Shown here piece after piece: positions 11,040-24,286 of a stretch of DNA of 64,000 bases. Origin of the DNA: Cryptomeria japonica (taxonomy: Eukaryota > Streptophyta > Pinopsida > Cupressales > Cupressaceae). The notes under the pieces are model-generated. The model had not been told where the DNA came from and searched no databases. It saw only the letters and a list, made by a program, of their open reading frames with translations. A program made the translations under genes and the position numbers. The stretch covers positions 335,706,302 through 335,770,301 of the forward strand of contig NC_081413.1 of the NCBI RefSeq assembly GCF_030272615.1. The letters are read 5' to 3'. The stretch's first letter is position 1. Each line of letters starts with the position of its first letter.

Positions 11040-11690
11040 CTCGCAGAACCCTAGTCTCCACACCTCAGGATCTTAGAACCCCAAAATATCGAGGCACCTC
11101 ATTTTTGCCCATCTTACCCACCTTGAAACCCCGAAGTTCCGAAGTGACCGTATGAGAATTTTTTAGCCATCTCAAGATTCTAGAACTTCGAAATCCCAAA
11201 CCCTTGAGTTCAATTTGAAATTTTGGTCTTTCCCACCTTGGAACTCTGGAACCTCGGAGTTCCCAAAATTTGTCCTTGAGAGATTTACCCTGTTTCAAGA
11301 TTTCAAAACCCCAGAATCCCAGAGTTTGTGTTTTGGGAAGTCTTATTAACCTCGGAGCCTCATAATTCTGAAGTTGATCATTATGATGTTTTCACCAACC
11401 TCAGAACCCCAGAGTTTTGAAGTTGATGCTTATGATGTTTTCACCAACCTCAGAACCCCAGAGCCCCAATGTTCGAAGTTGATCCTTATGATGTTTTCAC
11501 CCACCTCGAACCTTCAGAACCCCAGAGTTCCAAAATCAGCCTTTGAGGTCTATTACCAAACCCAGAACCCCAGAACCTGGAATTCCTGGGTTAGTTGTTT
11601 TCTGGATTTTCCTAACTCGGAACCCTGGAGTCCCAAAATTATCTATTCTAAAGGGTTTTCATGCCTTCGAACCCCGAAATCCCGGAGTTC
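11040..11690 (+). repeat. Degenerate dyad repeat array in the leader of element C
   Basis: About ten or more copies of the same GGAACCCCAGAGTTCC-type word, roughly 50 bp apart, lie downstream of the TATA box and so would be transcribed. Short ORFs read through the array are artefacts of the repeat. Confidence 0.7.
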
Positions 11691-11764
11691 TGGAGTATGT
11701 GATGATTTTGTAATATGATACAGTAGCTAATTATGGATTTCTTCTTGCAGGATAAAGAAGATTT

Positions 11765-12810
11765 ATGGACCCATACCCAAGCAAGAAGAGGACCAAAGAG
11801 GAGGTAAAATTGGACAAGAATCCCATAACAATGAAGTACCAATACCAAGGGAAGATGTTGGCTTCCAAGCTGGAAGACGAAGTGCAATGGGTAATAGATA
11901 CATAAATTGGCCATATAGAGTTGGAGGACATTGAAACTCAATTTCAAGATGAAGCGTTAGAAGCCCCGTATAGAAGAATCAAAAGATCAGTCTTGGTAGA
12001 AGCAACCATTTTCCCTCAGGTGATACAATCACTTGAACTCATTCTAACTATTGTAAAATATTATCAGCCAAAAACATGACAGTGTGTGGACGCTGATGAA
12101 AATGTGATTATAGACCTTTCCCCAGACATGATAGCAATGACTTTTGGAATACTGATGAGGGAAAAGGTATTAGTGACAACAAAAGAACATGCAATTTCTT
12201 TGTTTATAAAGAACACTTCTAATTACAAAAGGCATATTAATGAGGCATGGCTATCAGAGCCAAGAAAAACCGGCCTCAAAGAAATAGATATTTTGAGGGC
12301 AAATTTTCAAGAGCCCCAAAGAGACCTCATTAATATGCTAAGAAGAGCTTTTGGGAAGGCATATTGTAGACACTTTCACACATGGATGTTTCACTATATG
12401 ACCATAGTTTTGATTGGGAAAGATTATTTTGACTGGTTGCAGATCATTTCTAATAATATTCATAACTAGATGACTACAGTCCAAAAACCAAAGAAGTTCT
12501 TCATGACTTCTTATGTAGTATGGGTGGTCGCCCGAGCTAGTAAATTTCCAGGGTTGAAGACCAAGGGAAAATTAGGGGAAGAACTAGGACAAAAAAGGAT
12601 ATGGGAGTACTACACTCAGCTACCTCTCTCTCAAGCCAAACTACATTTTAAGAGGATAAATGATGCATTTATTTATGTTGTAATAATAAAACTAATAGGA
12701 GATGTAGGATATAGGCTAACTATAGAAGCCATGCAAATGGTTAAGATGTGGGGTTGTTGGTTTTTTCAAAACCAATGGTCTACTTACCTTCAGGTTAGCG
12801 GGTTCACAGG
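11765..12810 (+). pseudogene. ORF1 of Tat-like element C, N-terminal half (interrupted)
   Basis: The ATG at 11765 opens a frame collinear with ORF1 of element D (43607-47233): shared MKYQYQG, RRIKRS-LVEA, IDLSPDM, FGI, RRAF, HF--WMF, IGK-YFDW, VSGFTG. It breaks at 12810, where a 24-kb element is inserted, and resumes at 37016. Stops are at about 11903 TAA, 12077 TGA (Arg in element D) and 12467 TAG (also a TAG in D). No frameshift in this half. An extra ORF upstream of gag is known for Tat/Ogre elements; the domain may relate to the Pfam putative plant transposon protein family (from memory, unverified). Function unknown. Confidence 0.65.
12806..12810. repeat. Target-site duplication ACAGG, left copy
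   Basis: ACAGG precedes TGTAGTGCCC and is repeated at 37011-37015 after GGGCATTACA, within the same codons of element C ORF1. Confidence 0.92.
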
Positions 12811-14876
12811 TGTAGTGCCCTACCCTAGTCAGCCTTGTACAACCGGTTTGACATTGGTTGACTTTTCATATGAGGCATTCTCGAATAGTTAAATTACCAT
12901 TATGTAATGTTGTAGATTAGATATATGAATATTGTGCATACCTGTTATTGTGCTTTCACATCAATTCTTGTATAAGTTTAATTGTTTCCCTAATTCTTGC
13001 TATAAATCTTGAGCTAACGCCTTCATTGAATATGTATATATATGTATGCTTGTGTGACTCATGGTTTTAGGAGAATTGCAGGTACAATACCACCTAGGTG
13101 CGAGGTTCGTCTCCATCAAGATTCGTAGGGTTGAGTATACCTTTTTCATCTTTAGAATTTGGATTAGGTGGTTGTAAAACCCTCATCTTGCCTTAGCCAT
13201 GATCAAGTGAGCGTTGTGTGTGGTCCATCGGGTTCCTTTTTCGTTTGGGTATGCAGGTCGTCTGTTTGGTTGGCTTTCTTGGATTGCGTGTTTTGTGTGT
13301 GTGGTTAAATTGAGTGATTAATCCTTTTTATTTTTATTTTATTTGATTAAGTTATGTTTATGCATTAAAAATTAAGAGACTAAATTAAATTGGTTTCCTT
13401 TATGCAATTAATCGTTATTTAAAATTGCTCAATGCAAATTAGTAGCTAGTTTAAATTAAATGGTAAATTTTAATGACTTAATTTAGTTAGTTATGCTTTT
13501 GGACATGAAAGATTTAAATTAATTTGAAATAGAATTAATTTAATCTCTTGCCTTTTAAAAATAGAAAGGTTGATTTTAGTTATTTAAAGAAAATCAATTT
13601 TAATTAGAAAGCAAGTTAATATATATTTAATAAAGTGTGAAAGATTAATTTGGGGATTTTATTTTAATTAAAAATATTTTACCCTCATTATATTTTGGAA
13701 TATAAAGGTTAATTTTGTTAAAATGGAGAAAATTAGAAACTAAATGAGGAAGAGGCATTTTGATTTTTTCGAAATTAGAAATAAATTGTGTAAAAGTATT
13801 GTTATTTTAGAAATGAGATTTTTGGTCAAAAAAAAAAAAAACTTTGCATTTAACCTAGGTTTTGGAAAAGATTGGGGGGATTTTTTTTTAGAGAGTTATT
13901 TTTTTTGGAATGGAAAAAGTTTGGATTTTTTTTGGAGGAGAAATTTGCATACAAATTTTGGGGGGTTTTGATTTGCTTGAAGAATTTGGGATGACTCTTC
14001 TACAATTTGTCTTCCAAGAAAGCATTTGCAGGTTGGTTGATTTGGATTTTGATTTGGTATTGTTGAATTTTGAAACTCTCTAAATTCTCTTTGGTTTGAT
14101 AGTTAGCTTGTCTGATTGGAAATGAAATCTTCATTTTCCTTTTTAAATTTGTGTTTCAATTTGTGAGTAAATTTCTTTTTAGTATGGATATGCTGTCAAA
14201 ATTTAGTTATTTTGGTTTAAAAATTCTTTCCTAGCATGTTGTTATGCTGCCAAATTTTGTTCTAGAATGAAACCCCTGTAGAAGTTTTTATTATGCTGTT
14301 TTAGAATGTCAACAATATCTCCAAATTTACAAACTAGGTTTCTACGAAATGTTTTGGGATTCTTCATGACTTTGCATTATAACTTATGTATAAATTTCGT
14401 AAAAATAAAGTTTTGGGTTTTTGAGAAATGACAGAAAATTATGTTTTAGAATGTCAACAATATCTCCAAATTTACAAACTGGGTTTCTACAAAAACTTTT
14501 GGGATTCTTTGCGACTTTGCATTATAACTTTTGAATAAAGTTTGTAAAAATAAAGTTTTGGGTTTATGAGAAATGACAAAAACCGTGTGGCTGTTAAAAC
14601 AATATTTTTTTTTTTTTAATTAAATTTAAATTTTGAATTTTTTTAAAAATGAAATAAAATAAAATGTTTTAATGTTATTTAAATTTAATTAATACATTTT
14701 TTAGTTATATATTAATTATTAATTATTAATTAATGTATAGTTTTAAATATATGTTAATTGTGATAATTTTATATTAATATATAGTAATAAGTGTATATTA
14801 ATTGTTGATTTCTGATTGGTGTATACTTTCAAATGCATATTAATTATTGTTTAGTCATTAATTTATTAATTTGGGT

Positions 14877-14910
14877 ATATATATATAGAGAGAGAGAGAT
14901 ATATATACTA
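14877..14910. repeat. TA/GA microsatellite in the outer LTR
   Basis: A (TA)n-(GA)n-(TA)n tract; the equivalent in the 3' LTR (about 35110-35145) has a longer GA run, showing repeat-length drift after insertion. Confidence 0.8.
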
Positions 14911-16190
14911 ATTAATATCTTTAGATCGTATATTTGTTTTAATATAAGCAAGGGAAATTATAATTCAATGGGGAAAAGTTTAACTATTTCTTTTGTTCCT
15001 TTATATGTATATTTCCATTTTTTTTGGAAAGTATATGTTGGTTTTGGGAGATATGAGAGTGGTTTATTTATTTCGAAAAAGAATAAGAATGATGATTTAT
15101 TTTGAAAATGAATATCATATGTTAGTTGATTAATCTGAATATTTGATTCTATATCATTAGGTGTTTTGCGTAAAGAATATTTATGTTAATGTGAATTTGG
15201 TTTAAAACTCGTGACGTAGTAATTATGTTATGTTATGATGCATATGAATTTAGTGAGTTAGAAAACCAAGAATGACATGTACCTAGATGAGGTAGATAAC
15301 TGCAATCAAACTTAGAACATTTAGAAGACTTGATCGACATTTAATGTTTAAATCAATTTGGAAAAGATTGTATCTTTTGGTTATTACCTATGGCAAGTTT
15401 AAATTATGTATTCGCTTTTGTTTAATGAATGGCAAGGCCTTGATATGCTTGTTTGGACCCTGTCGTCTAGTTGGTGTCTGGTTGGCCATAGTGGGTCAAA
15501 TCCCTAATTAGGGTACCGTCAGACAAGAGACCTATGTAATTGCTTTTAATATGCTCAGTTGGACCCGTTTCTATGTAGGGATCATTTAGGATTTATTGTC
15601 CGAAGTGGTCGTTTGTATATTGGTTGTGCTCGCCTAAAAGGAAAGAATGTAAATGATGAGAAACTATGAAACTATAACTTAATTAATTGCTAGAGGGGTC
15701 TTGCAGTTGAGTAGACCCGAAGATGTAGCCCTCTAGGGGTGAACTCCGAGATCATTTCTGTGTTATGTGATGCTTTTGTCTCTCATGTTTCATGGATAGT
15801 GCTAGCATGTATGGACAATAGTTTGATAGAATGTATAAGTGGATTGGATGAGATTTATCGTAATGCATGTATGTAGTCATCTTTTAATGCAATAAATGGA
15901 TCATGAAGGAATGTATTATGTTAATGTTAATGAAAATAAGTATCCATGGAAAGAACTCATTAGTTATGATGAAATTATAGTACATTTTGGAACAAGATGC
16001 ATGGCATGTGTTAATGTAAACTTTAACGCAATGAATGGATTAAAAGTTATTGTATGAACTCGTCATAATTCCTAAATTGTAATTCTAATGAATTAATTTC
16101 ATCATATTAGCTTCATTCTAACTATAATGGATGAACTCATTTAGGTATTTACATTTTAACGTTAATAAATGAGCTTCATCTTCTTAGAAA

Positions 16191-16195
16191 TATTT
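16191..16195. repeat. Target-site duplication TATTT, left copy
   Basis: TATTT precedes TGTAATGCCCC and is repeated at 28602-28606. Removing the insert restores cttagaaatattttaatt, exactly as in the intact 3' LTR near 36420. Confidence 0.95.
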
Positions 16196-19100
16196 TGTAA
16201 TGCCCCGCCAGGAAACCCCGAAGGGATTAAGCCATAACACAAGAATAGAGTGCAAAATTTTTTATTTTTATTTTTTTTAAAAGTTACAACACAAAGATGC
16301 AACAAGATAACAAAAATTCAGATTACATAGCGGAAGACTTCAACTAACCCTAAAGAGTTTCCCAACGAGATTACTTAAATATCACAATTCACTTAACTCA
16401 CACAATTAATCCAATAAGCTAACTATCTTAATAACGAGATAATTCATAATCAGGATAATTTTCTTTCAAAAGATGGAAATATAAATCACAACAAAGATTC
16501 ATCCATTAAGATCCATTCATAATCTTCATTCAAGCTTTTCATTTAAAATTACAAACCATACATCTAATATTCTAATACACTAGGATTTCATCATAACATA
16601 AAAGATCTTTCCAAGCATATTTAAATTCCTTAACAACAACTGAGTATAATTCATTACTCTAAGTTACATTCTTTTCATATACCAACTTATTGCATTTTAA
16701 AAGACGATTGCATACTAGCATCTACGATAATCTCATCTAAAACACTTACGCATTCGATCAACATGGCATTCCATAAAGAACTGAATATAAGCATTTATAA
16801 TTAATTCCATTTATCCACTTAACCATTCTAACATAAGCTAAACATACATGATAAAGCTGAATAAAGGAACATAAGAGAATACATCACATGACACCATAAT
16901 GATCTCGGAGTTCACCCCTAAAGGGCTACATCTCCGGGTCTGCTCAACTGCAAGACCCCCTCTGATAAAATAATAAGGTTAAGAGTACAAGAGGTTACAC
17001 TATACAATCCAGCCATCAAGGCGATACATAACAATATACAAACGACCACATCGGTCCATAATACATAAACGATCCTTGAAAAGAACAGGATCCAGCTGAA
17101 CATAATCAAAGCTAAAACAAAGGTCCAGAAGAGCATCCATAAAACTGAGCCATCACCATCCAAGGTCAAACATGAAGCCGACACTCACAAGGCAGAGACA
17201 AAAGGACGACTCACAGAGATACTCCTAACAGGACAAAACGACAACACACTAGCGAACGTAGGGACAAGTGTCATCACCCAACCTGGTATGGATACCATGG
17301 CAAGTCTTCATAGGTCCTGGCCCCATACACTGGGTCACCCTGGCAACCTAATCTGAGCTTCCGGCCCATCCAAGCCTCATGTGGACCCACACATCCTCTT
17401 GCAAAGACAAGGAAGATGGTTTGCCATTTTAGGCCTTCTCACAGCATGTCGAATCTATGATAGCACTCATCTCATGTGTGAGGCACATTTATCTTATTTA
17501 GAGATTACATTCTAATCTATTTAGGTTATCACTTATTAGACTCACTTTCGATGGGTTTCCCAGCAGCCACTTTGGGCGCGGCCCCCAATCGAAAGCCACT
17601 TTCCCATACGACACTAGACTAAAATCAGACGAACTCAAAACCAAGGAATACACATGGTCAGACGAACGGAGTTCAAGAACGAGAAACAATCATCTGGTCA
17701 AATACGACTCAAGGATGAACACTTACTGACGGTACTCTAACTAGAGACCTGACAACTAAGGTCAACCAGGAATCATCATTCGACTCACACACAAGGAGGA
17801 TATGACCAACTATGACAACATCACAATACAACAGTCAACTCGGAATCGAGGACTGAAACAGGTACACCAAATCATTTCATACGACAGGGTCCTACTAAAC
17901 AAGCAAAACATGCCATTTCATAATTAAAGGCGAATATAGAAATTAAACTCGCAAGGCAGTAATCAGAAAGACAATATTTCCTCAAATTGATTTAAACATT
18001 AAAATCGATCAAGTTTTCTACAAGATCTAAATCAGCTTACAGTTATCTACCTCAACTAGGGCTAAGTTATTCTTGGTTTTCTAACTCCTAAGGTTCAAAG
18101 CATCGGACAGGCAAATAAAGCCATAAAGAGTTTTTAAACCAATTTCATATTAATAAAACTCAGACAACCTTTAATCAATAAAATAAGATATTTAAATCTC
18201 TAATTAAAACATCACTGACATAATGGTCTAAAACCGACCTCTACAGTTTCTTACTTTTCAATTTCCAGATACATTATACGGGTTACGGAAATAAAAATGC
18301 AGAAAGAGAATCTAAATGGAGATAATCATTTCCAATAACATAATATTCTATTTCGTTTTTAAACAATACCACCTCAATTAGCCAACTTCCCTAATCAGCT
18401 AGCAGGTAAGATCTAGATCCATTAATCCAAGATCAATAGGAAAATAAACAACAATGTTCCATTGCAAAAATTCACATTTGAAGAACTTAATTAGAAAGAA
18501 GGCGTAAATCACAAAATGAAGTTGAAAACAATTAGCCTATAACTCCATTATAAAGTTAATCACTACCAACTAACATTTGTCAAGTTTAATGCCTCCTTAA
18601 TCAAAATTAAGAACTAACTAACACTAACATTACACTAATATTCAACATATTATAAGCCCCCCTTTTTTTTTTGAATGGGAAAACAAAATACATTAAAAGG
18701 AAAACCCATTTATAAACCACGATTTACAACATTTGAAAACGCACAAAAGAACGCATTGAAAACGCATTAAAAAAAAATGCATTTTAAAAACATTAGGGCG
18801 AGCGAGCTGGGAAGGGCCGTGCCCTAACCCTAGCGCAGCGCCGCTCAACACGGCCCAGGCGGCGGCACCCTGCGGTGCCCGCAGGTCCGCGGCGCCCTGC
18901 GACCACCGCGGCCCTGCGGCCACCGCAATGTGCCGCGGCCAGAGGCGGGCTGCGAGCGCAAGAAGAGAACGTGGGCGGAGAAGGGGGGAAACGCGCGGGG
19001 GAGCGGTGGACGTGCGGGGGAGGGGAGAGGGAGCGGGTGGAGCTCCGCTCCCCGCCTCCCATCCCCTAAACGCAGCCTAAAACAATAAACAATACGCCCA

Positions 19101-20510
19101 GATTTGGTAACGAGCGATTGGAACTTTCTTCGAACACACACACAGTTCGGCATTTTATATTATTTTGATAATTAAAACACACAGTCCGAACTTCATCAAC
19201 GTCCCTCACAAAATTGGTAATGAATATAAATTTCAATTTACTGTGAGTTCGGTTTATACGAACTGGGTTTGATGTCAAATTTTCTTGGTGGTTTTCTCAA
19301 CCATAACAACACCCAAGGGTTTTAAACGCCCAAAACAAAGAGGAATTAACAGCAGCTCAAAAACACTTCCAGCCAAGCTGGTAAATTTACCAAAACAAAT
19401 CATAAGCATGGCATTCGAAGGAGAATCTAAAATCAGATAAAACCCCCATTTTCATTTTAAACAAAAACTAGAAATGAGAGTCAAATCCTACCTGATCTCG
19501 CGTTCCTGGCAAGATCTGTTGAGAGTCCAAATCTCTAGCTCCCAAATCCTTCCTTCTCCATCCAAAATCCTCCAATTTGATCTCCAAAATCTTCCCCAAA
19601 AATGTCCATTTTTTTTCCATTCTCCATTTTTCCCCAAATTTGGGTTATATGGAAGAGTTGACCCAAAAATTCCATTTTTGGAATTAAAACTTTTATTTAC
19701 AAATAATACTCAAAATTTAATTCTTTTCTATTTATAACAACAAAATAACTTGCTTTTCAATCCAATAATCGATTTTCTCATTTAAACAAATTTAGCCATT
19801 CTAATTTCAGAAGCCAACCGAATGCAATTACGTCTATTGCGATTAAATACCAAACTTTCTTTTTCAACAGCATAAATACGATGCATTAAATATTCCAAAT
19901 CAATCATTAAATCAAATTTGCTTCCAATTTAAAATAGGCAATTCATTAACAACGAAAATCGCATAACGAATACCCGATTAATTTAATCCATTAATCTTAA
20001 ATGCACAAACACATAAATAATCAAGATAATTACTAAGGACTAATTAACCAATTTAACCATGCACATCAAGCATGCAAACCGAGAAGGTCAACCAAACAGG
20101 CGACTCGCAAACCCAAACCAACAAGGGATACCGACGACGACTGACGATGCTCACTTGAGCACGACTAAGGTCGACTAGGGTCTTATGACCACCTAATCCA
20201 ACTCTAAGGATTAAAAAGGTACACTCAACCCTGCAATCCAGGTGAAGACGAACTTCGCACTCATGCGACTTTGTACCTGAAATCTCCTGCAACCAAAGAT
20301 CATACATGCATACATATATAATAACTTAATGAAAACGTTAGCTCAATATTGATACCACGAAATAGGTACACTAACCGACTAGCATAAACTAGAGTGAAAA
20401 CCACATCAATAGCTATGCGTTAAATCAAACATCTGACAATAATCATTATATTAAGATAACTAATCAAGATTAAACCAAGGTTAGAGATCGATTACGGTAG
20501 GGGTACTACA
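16196..20510 (-). repeat. 3' LTR of the inner LARD
   Basis: 4,315 bp, identical in length to 24287-28601 and offset by 8,091 bp. In element orientation it starts TGTAGTACCCC at 20510 and ends GGGGCATTACA at 16196. The adjacent polypurine tract at 20511-20524 shows that this is the 3' LTR. Confidence 0.92.
18790..19076. other. GC- and CpG-rich island inside the inner LTR
   Basis: About 280 bp of very GC-rich DNA with many CG and CGG words inside an otherwise AT-rich LTR; the twin is at 26885-27167. The outer LARD's LTR has no such block at the matching place. Several overlapping Ala/Pro/Arg-rich open frames on both strands come from base composition and are not called as genes. It could be captured sequence or a regulatory subdomain. 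Confidence 0.75.
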
Positions 20511-20524
20511 TTCTCCCCCCCTAG
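20511..20524 (-). promoter_or_regulatory. Polypurine tract of the inner LARD
   Basis: Read on the minus strand it is TAGGGGGGGAGAA, directly before the LTR TGTAGTACCCC. The outer element has the same CCTAGGGGGGGAGAAA before its 3' LTR. Confidence 0.9.
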
Positions 20525-23500
20525 GTTCCGACTTACTCCTGGAAGTCGTGAGGCTAGATGGAGCACATATTCGTATGCATCAGCCCTGAAACTCATTCAA
20601 CAAGGTGAAATTGCACATAGAAATCTTTCCATAAATAAATGAAATGCTATTGCAAAATCCTTAACAAACGCCATTATCCATTGGCAAGATACATCTAAAA
20701 CCATACATTCCTTACAATATTCTAGGAATTATCCACAATCATAGCAGAGGAACAAGAATTTTCTTCCTTTCATTATGCCAAATTAAAGCATTGCAAAATA
20801 GGTAAACAACAATTACCATAATCATCTACCAAAAATGACAATAAAACATGCCATCAAGGTCAATTTCCTTTACCAATCCATCTTTCTCATAAAATTTTAT
20901 TGAATAGAACTAGCCCAAAATATCAATTTCTACAGCCAAATTAGCTTTCATGAAATAAGAGCAACAAAATAACTCAATTGATTACACTTGCCAGGCATAA
21001 GGAAACCTTTCCAAAGACTATGTCCCATAACATAGCGACAAGTTAACACAATTTACTCCATGATACAAATAATAACCATCCACATAACTGGAATGCATAA
21101 CAGAAAAGGCCACATGTGAGCATGTCTAATGCTCGGTCAAGGATAATATGCACGATCAGCATCTCTATGCCTGATCTCAGAACAACAATATGATCATAAA
21201 AATCCAATACCTCACTCAAAGGCTTGATGGTGCTAGGCACACCATAGCGGTGCTACCTTCCATACAAGACCTTTGTGAATATCCCTTGTTGAGCAAGGTG
21301 GTTAGCCTCCAAGAGATAGTCACCACACATAGGTAGGTAGTGGATACTAGCTGCAACACAGCCTCACATACCCCCATCCTCAAGGTTCCCTGCGTCTACT
21401 TCCTCGTATACACTCATCCAAGCCCGTCTCCTACGTTCTTGGAGAGGAATTCACATTGCAACACAAGACCAGCATACGAAAACAACAATGATAAACCAGT
21501 TTAGCCACCAAAGTACACAAGATTAAAGATAATAAATCCTCAATTCCAACAGTAAGGCAAGAAAATAATCCGGAATCTCAACACCAAATCAAAAGTGCAA
21601 AAGATCACAAGATCGTGGCTAAACCTTCACAGTCAAAGTAAAATAAATTGCTGATCCCCAAAGAAATAAAAAGAATAGCACAACTGCACATAACATCACT
21701 GCGTGACTAGTAGCTAGCCACCAACGAGGAAGGAAGGAACAATCGTCTAGCTATCCTAGTAGCTCATCACGTGGTGTGGCCAAGTCACACATCCACATGG
21801 CATGGCCGTGTGCACCTCGACATCACCCCGCATCACGTCGTCACGTGGCATGGCTCTACCCAATACCTAGCGGTAGGCCGCATGGAAATGTCTACTACAT
21901 CCCGCATCGTGTCTCAGCACAGCATGGCAATACTCCAAGCGGACAACACACGCAATGGACGTATCCCGCATGGCAGTGTACCCCGCGGATAAGGCACGCG
22001 CTGGTCACACTCCGCATAGCGATGTTCCTCTCAGGATACTCGCCGTAAGCCAGAGGTATACATGGCTAAGGTCTACCCACAAGTCTACCAACACTAGTCA
22101 GTTGGCAACTTATGTAAGAACAATAACACGCCTCTCATGAAGACAAGGCAACAGATGCTCCAATAGAATCCAACAATATGCTCAAAAACTGCCATCTATA
22201 TGCTCAAGATAAAGGATAGGAATAAGGCTGGCACTCATGAACCTCGTAAATAGGTTCATCACAAGGGAAAGTATTGAGTACACCTTGATACAGTTTAGTA
22301 GTACAACTATATCATTCCTCGAAGTAGAGAAGCTAAAGTCGCTTCGCGCCGACATTACTCGTACGCCAATCCATACTATTCAAGGAATGGTTACTTCGAC
22401 TACTACCCCTTAACATACTGAGTTACCCACAACCTGAGGTTTGGTACTTAGCAGGGAAACAAATAAGCAACATCACATAAATAGTACGGTTTCCCATACT
22501 CATAAGCAACATATCCTCCATGGTTGATTACTTCACCAATCCATGGGCACATATAATAAGCACTGGTTTCTTACAATACACACAAATACACCAGCATTGG
22601 TTTAGTCACATTTACGGGGAGTACTTTTTAGTACGCTAACATCTACACAAGGAAGATTCCAATTATGCTTTCAATATAAATAACTGAATCAAGTTTACTC
22701 TAGATTCAAGTACTGAAATTCATTAACAATTTACAATTACATAAGGAAATAACATTATTCCTACATCTTTCTCGAATCTCACTAAGCATTCATAATCAAA
22801 TTACTAGCTAAGCAAATTCATTTCTAAAGCTTAAGACTTTCATCTATCACTATGAAGCCAAAAGCAAACACACAATTTCACATGTTTTATAAACATTCTA
22901 TTTAAATCAATGCACTCTTTAATACCATTTCTAAAAATCTTATGATTAGGCAAAGAGAAGGGAAAGAGAGCTTGATAATCAAACTGTTTCCTACAAAACA
23001 CGCAAGATCAAACAAGATCACGCTACATTATACATTTTCTCACTATAAGCCTATCATTTCAATTACATGGTTTTCATTTCGCTACTGTTTAGAAGGACAA
23101 CTATCAGCCTAACAAAAACGTTTCCAATAATTATGGTTGCAACAGGAGGTTCTAGATTTCCAAACAAAACAGAGATCAATAGAGGCAATCTTTTCGATAA
23201 TGCAAGACCTCATAAGAACACTCACTTATAATAATACAATATAGACACATGTCATAATTTGTTGCCTATTAGAGAAGATCACATTACGATCAAAGATAAG
23301 CAAAGAGCTATTACCCAAATAAAACATATTAATGCATGCACATCAAACAAGCTTTTTCATTCGCACTTTCTAAATACGTTAAGGTAATTCCACATACCCA
23401 AGAGCGAGTTCAATGGAGCATTTGCTAAAATAATCTTCAATCAAACTGGTTTAATGAAGCACATAAGACAATCTTTCAAAAAACACATAAAACAATCTTT

Positions 23501-24270
23501 CAGAGAACACATTAATACTTCTTCTACAAACCAAGCAGTTTCACATAATTCAACTATTCGCATAGTAATGCACCTTACTAAGGTAGAATTTAATCATGCT
23601 ACTCCTACAACATACACATGGAGAATTCTTTTTAAACATACACATACAGTTTTCTCCCAATCACCAATAAATTTTTAAACCCATAGCCCCTTTAATAATC
23701 TAAAAGCATAAGCGTCATAAGGCTCACACAAGGGTTCAAGAAGTCACACCCTTTTCTCTTACAAACAAGGAACTCAAATCAAAGATAATTACACATATCT
23801 TAATCATTTTAATTTCCAAAAAGAGAGAGAGGAATGGTGATAATCATTTAATTTTCTATAAAATAAGCATTCAATAATTGCCATATTAGTCCTTCAAGTG
23901 GACAACATTAAGCTAGACCATAGTCTTTAAACAAACATACCTCGCACTTTCAGATTCAAGACAAGCACGGACCAACCCAAATGGATTAGTCTAAAGAGTA
24001 CAACACTCAATAATGGAAGGTACATACGACTCTCTTTCAGAATAAGAGTACTCAAAGACCAAGACATCAATAAGCACACAATGCACAAATAAGCACTCAA
24101 ACACCAACATCAAGAAGGCGAAAACAAGGTGTGAACACACACGTTACACACCAGCCAAGGTCTGCTCAATCACTCACATGAAAAAGGAGGATAAGCACAC
24201 ACACAAGGCCGATACACCTCACACAAATAGAGGGCACACGCGACACCAGAGATCCCAATGTTTGCAACAT
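20525..24270 (-). other. Non-coding interior of the inner LARD
   Basis: About 3.7 kb with no open frame above 90 codons and no retroviral motif. It is conserved with the outer element's interior in the opposite orientation, which suggests that RNA or DNA structure rather than protein is kept. The clearest shared block is the CATG-rich array at 21770-22050. Confidence 0.8.
21770..22050 (-). repeat. CATG-rich degenerate repeat block in the LARD interior
   Basis: Words such as catggc, cgcatgg, ccgcat and cacgt recur every 25-40 bp. The reverse-complement counterpart is at about 31400-31690 in the outer element. The words are palindromic or nearly so. Short frames here have a biased His/Pro/Trp composition and are not genes. 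Confidence 0.6.
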
Positions 24271-24284
24271 GGGCTCTGATACCA
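24271..24284 (-). promoter_or_regulatory. Primer-binding site of the inner LARD, initiator-Met tRNA
   Basis: The minus strand reads TGGTATCAGAGCCC, two bases from the LTR edge at 24287. The downstream context matches that of the outer element at 29158 (catgttgcaa...gggatctctgg). Confidence 0.95.
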
Positions 24285-24286
24285 AA

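Larger units (their letters stand above)
10172..11764 (+). promoter_or_regulatory. Promoter and leader of element C (Tat-like family)
   Basis: From about TGCCTTGCATA at 10172 this region aligns with the start of element D at 42533 (TGCCTAACATA). Shared parts are a CCCCCTTTTTT stretch, dyad repeats, a TATA box, a leader with more dyad repeats, and the ORF1 start. It probably represents U3-R-U5 plus leader of an LTR, but no primer site or second LTR could be placed. A polypyrimidine-AG (ttcttcttgcag) ends at 11750, just before the ORF1 ATG, and could be a splice acceptor. Confidence 0.5.
12811..16195 (+). repeat. 5' LTR of the outer LARD, part 1
   Basis: TGTAGTGCCCTACCC begins both this LTR and the 3' copy at 32882. 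It is interrupted after 16195 by the inner LARD and resumes at 28607. Content is AT-rich, with poly-T/A runs near 13830 and 14600 and a TA/GA microsatellite at 14877-14910. ORFs here are not genes. Confidence 0.88.

Noticed and set aside
10275-11690. CRISPR-like array of spaced repeats
   Set aside because: Repeats are degenerate, spacers are T-rich and similar to each other, and the setting is plant nuclear retrotransposon DNA.
16918-17184. Hydrophobic 88-codon minus-strand frame, repeated at 25009-25275
   Set aside because: Present in both inner LTRs but with no motif, no partner gene and located in non-coding LTR sequence; a chance frame is more likely than a membrane protein.
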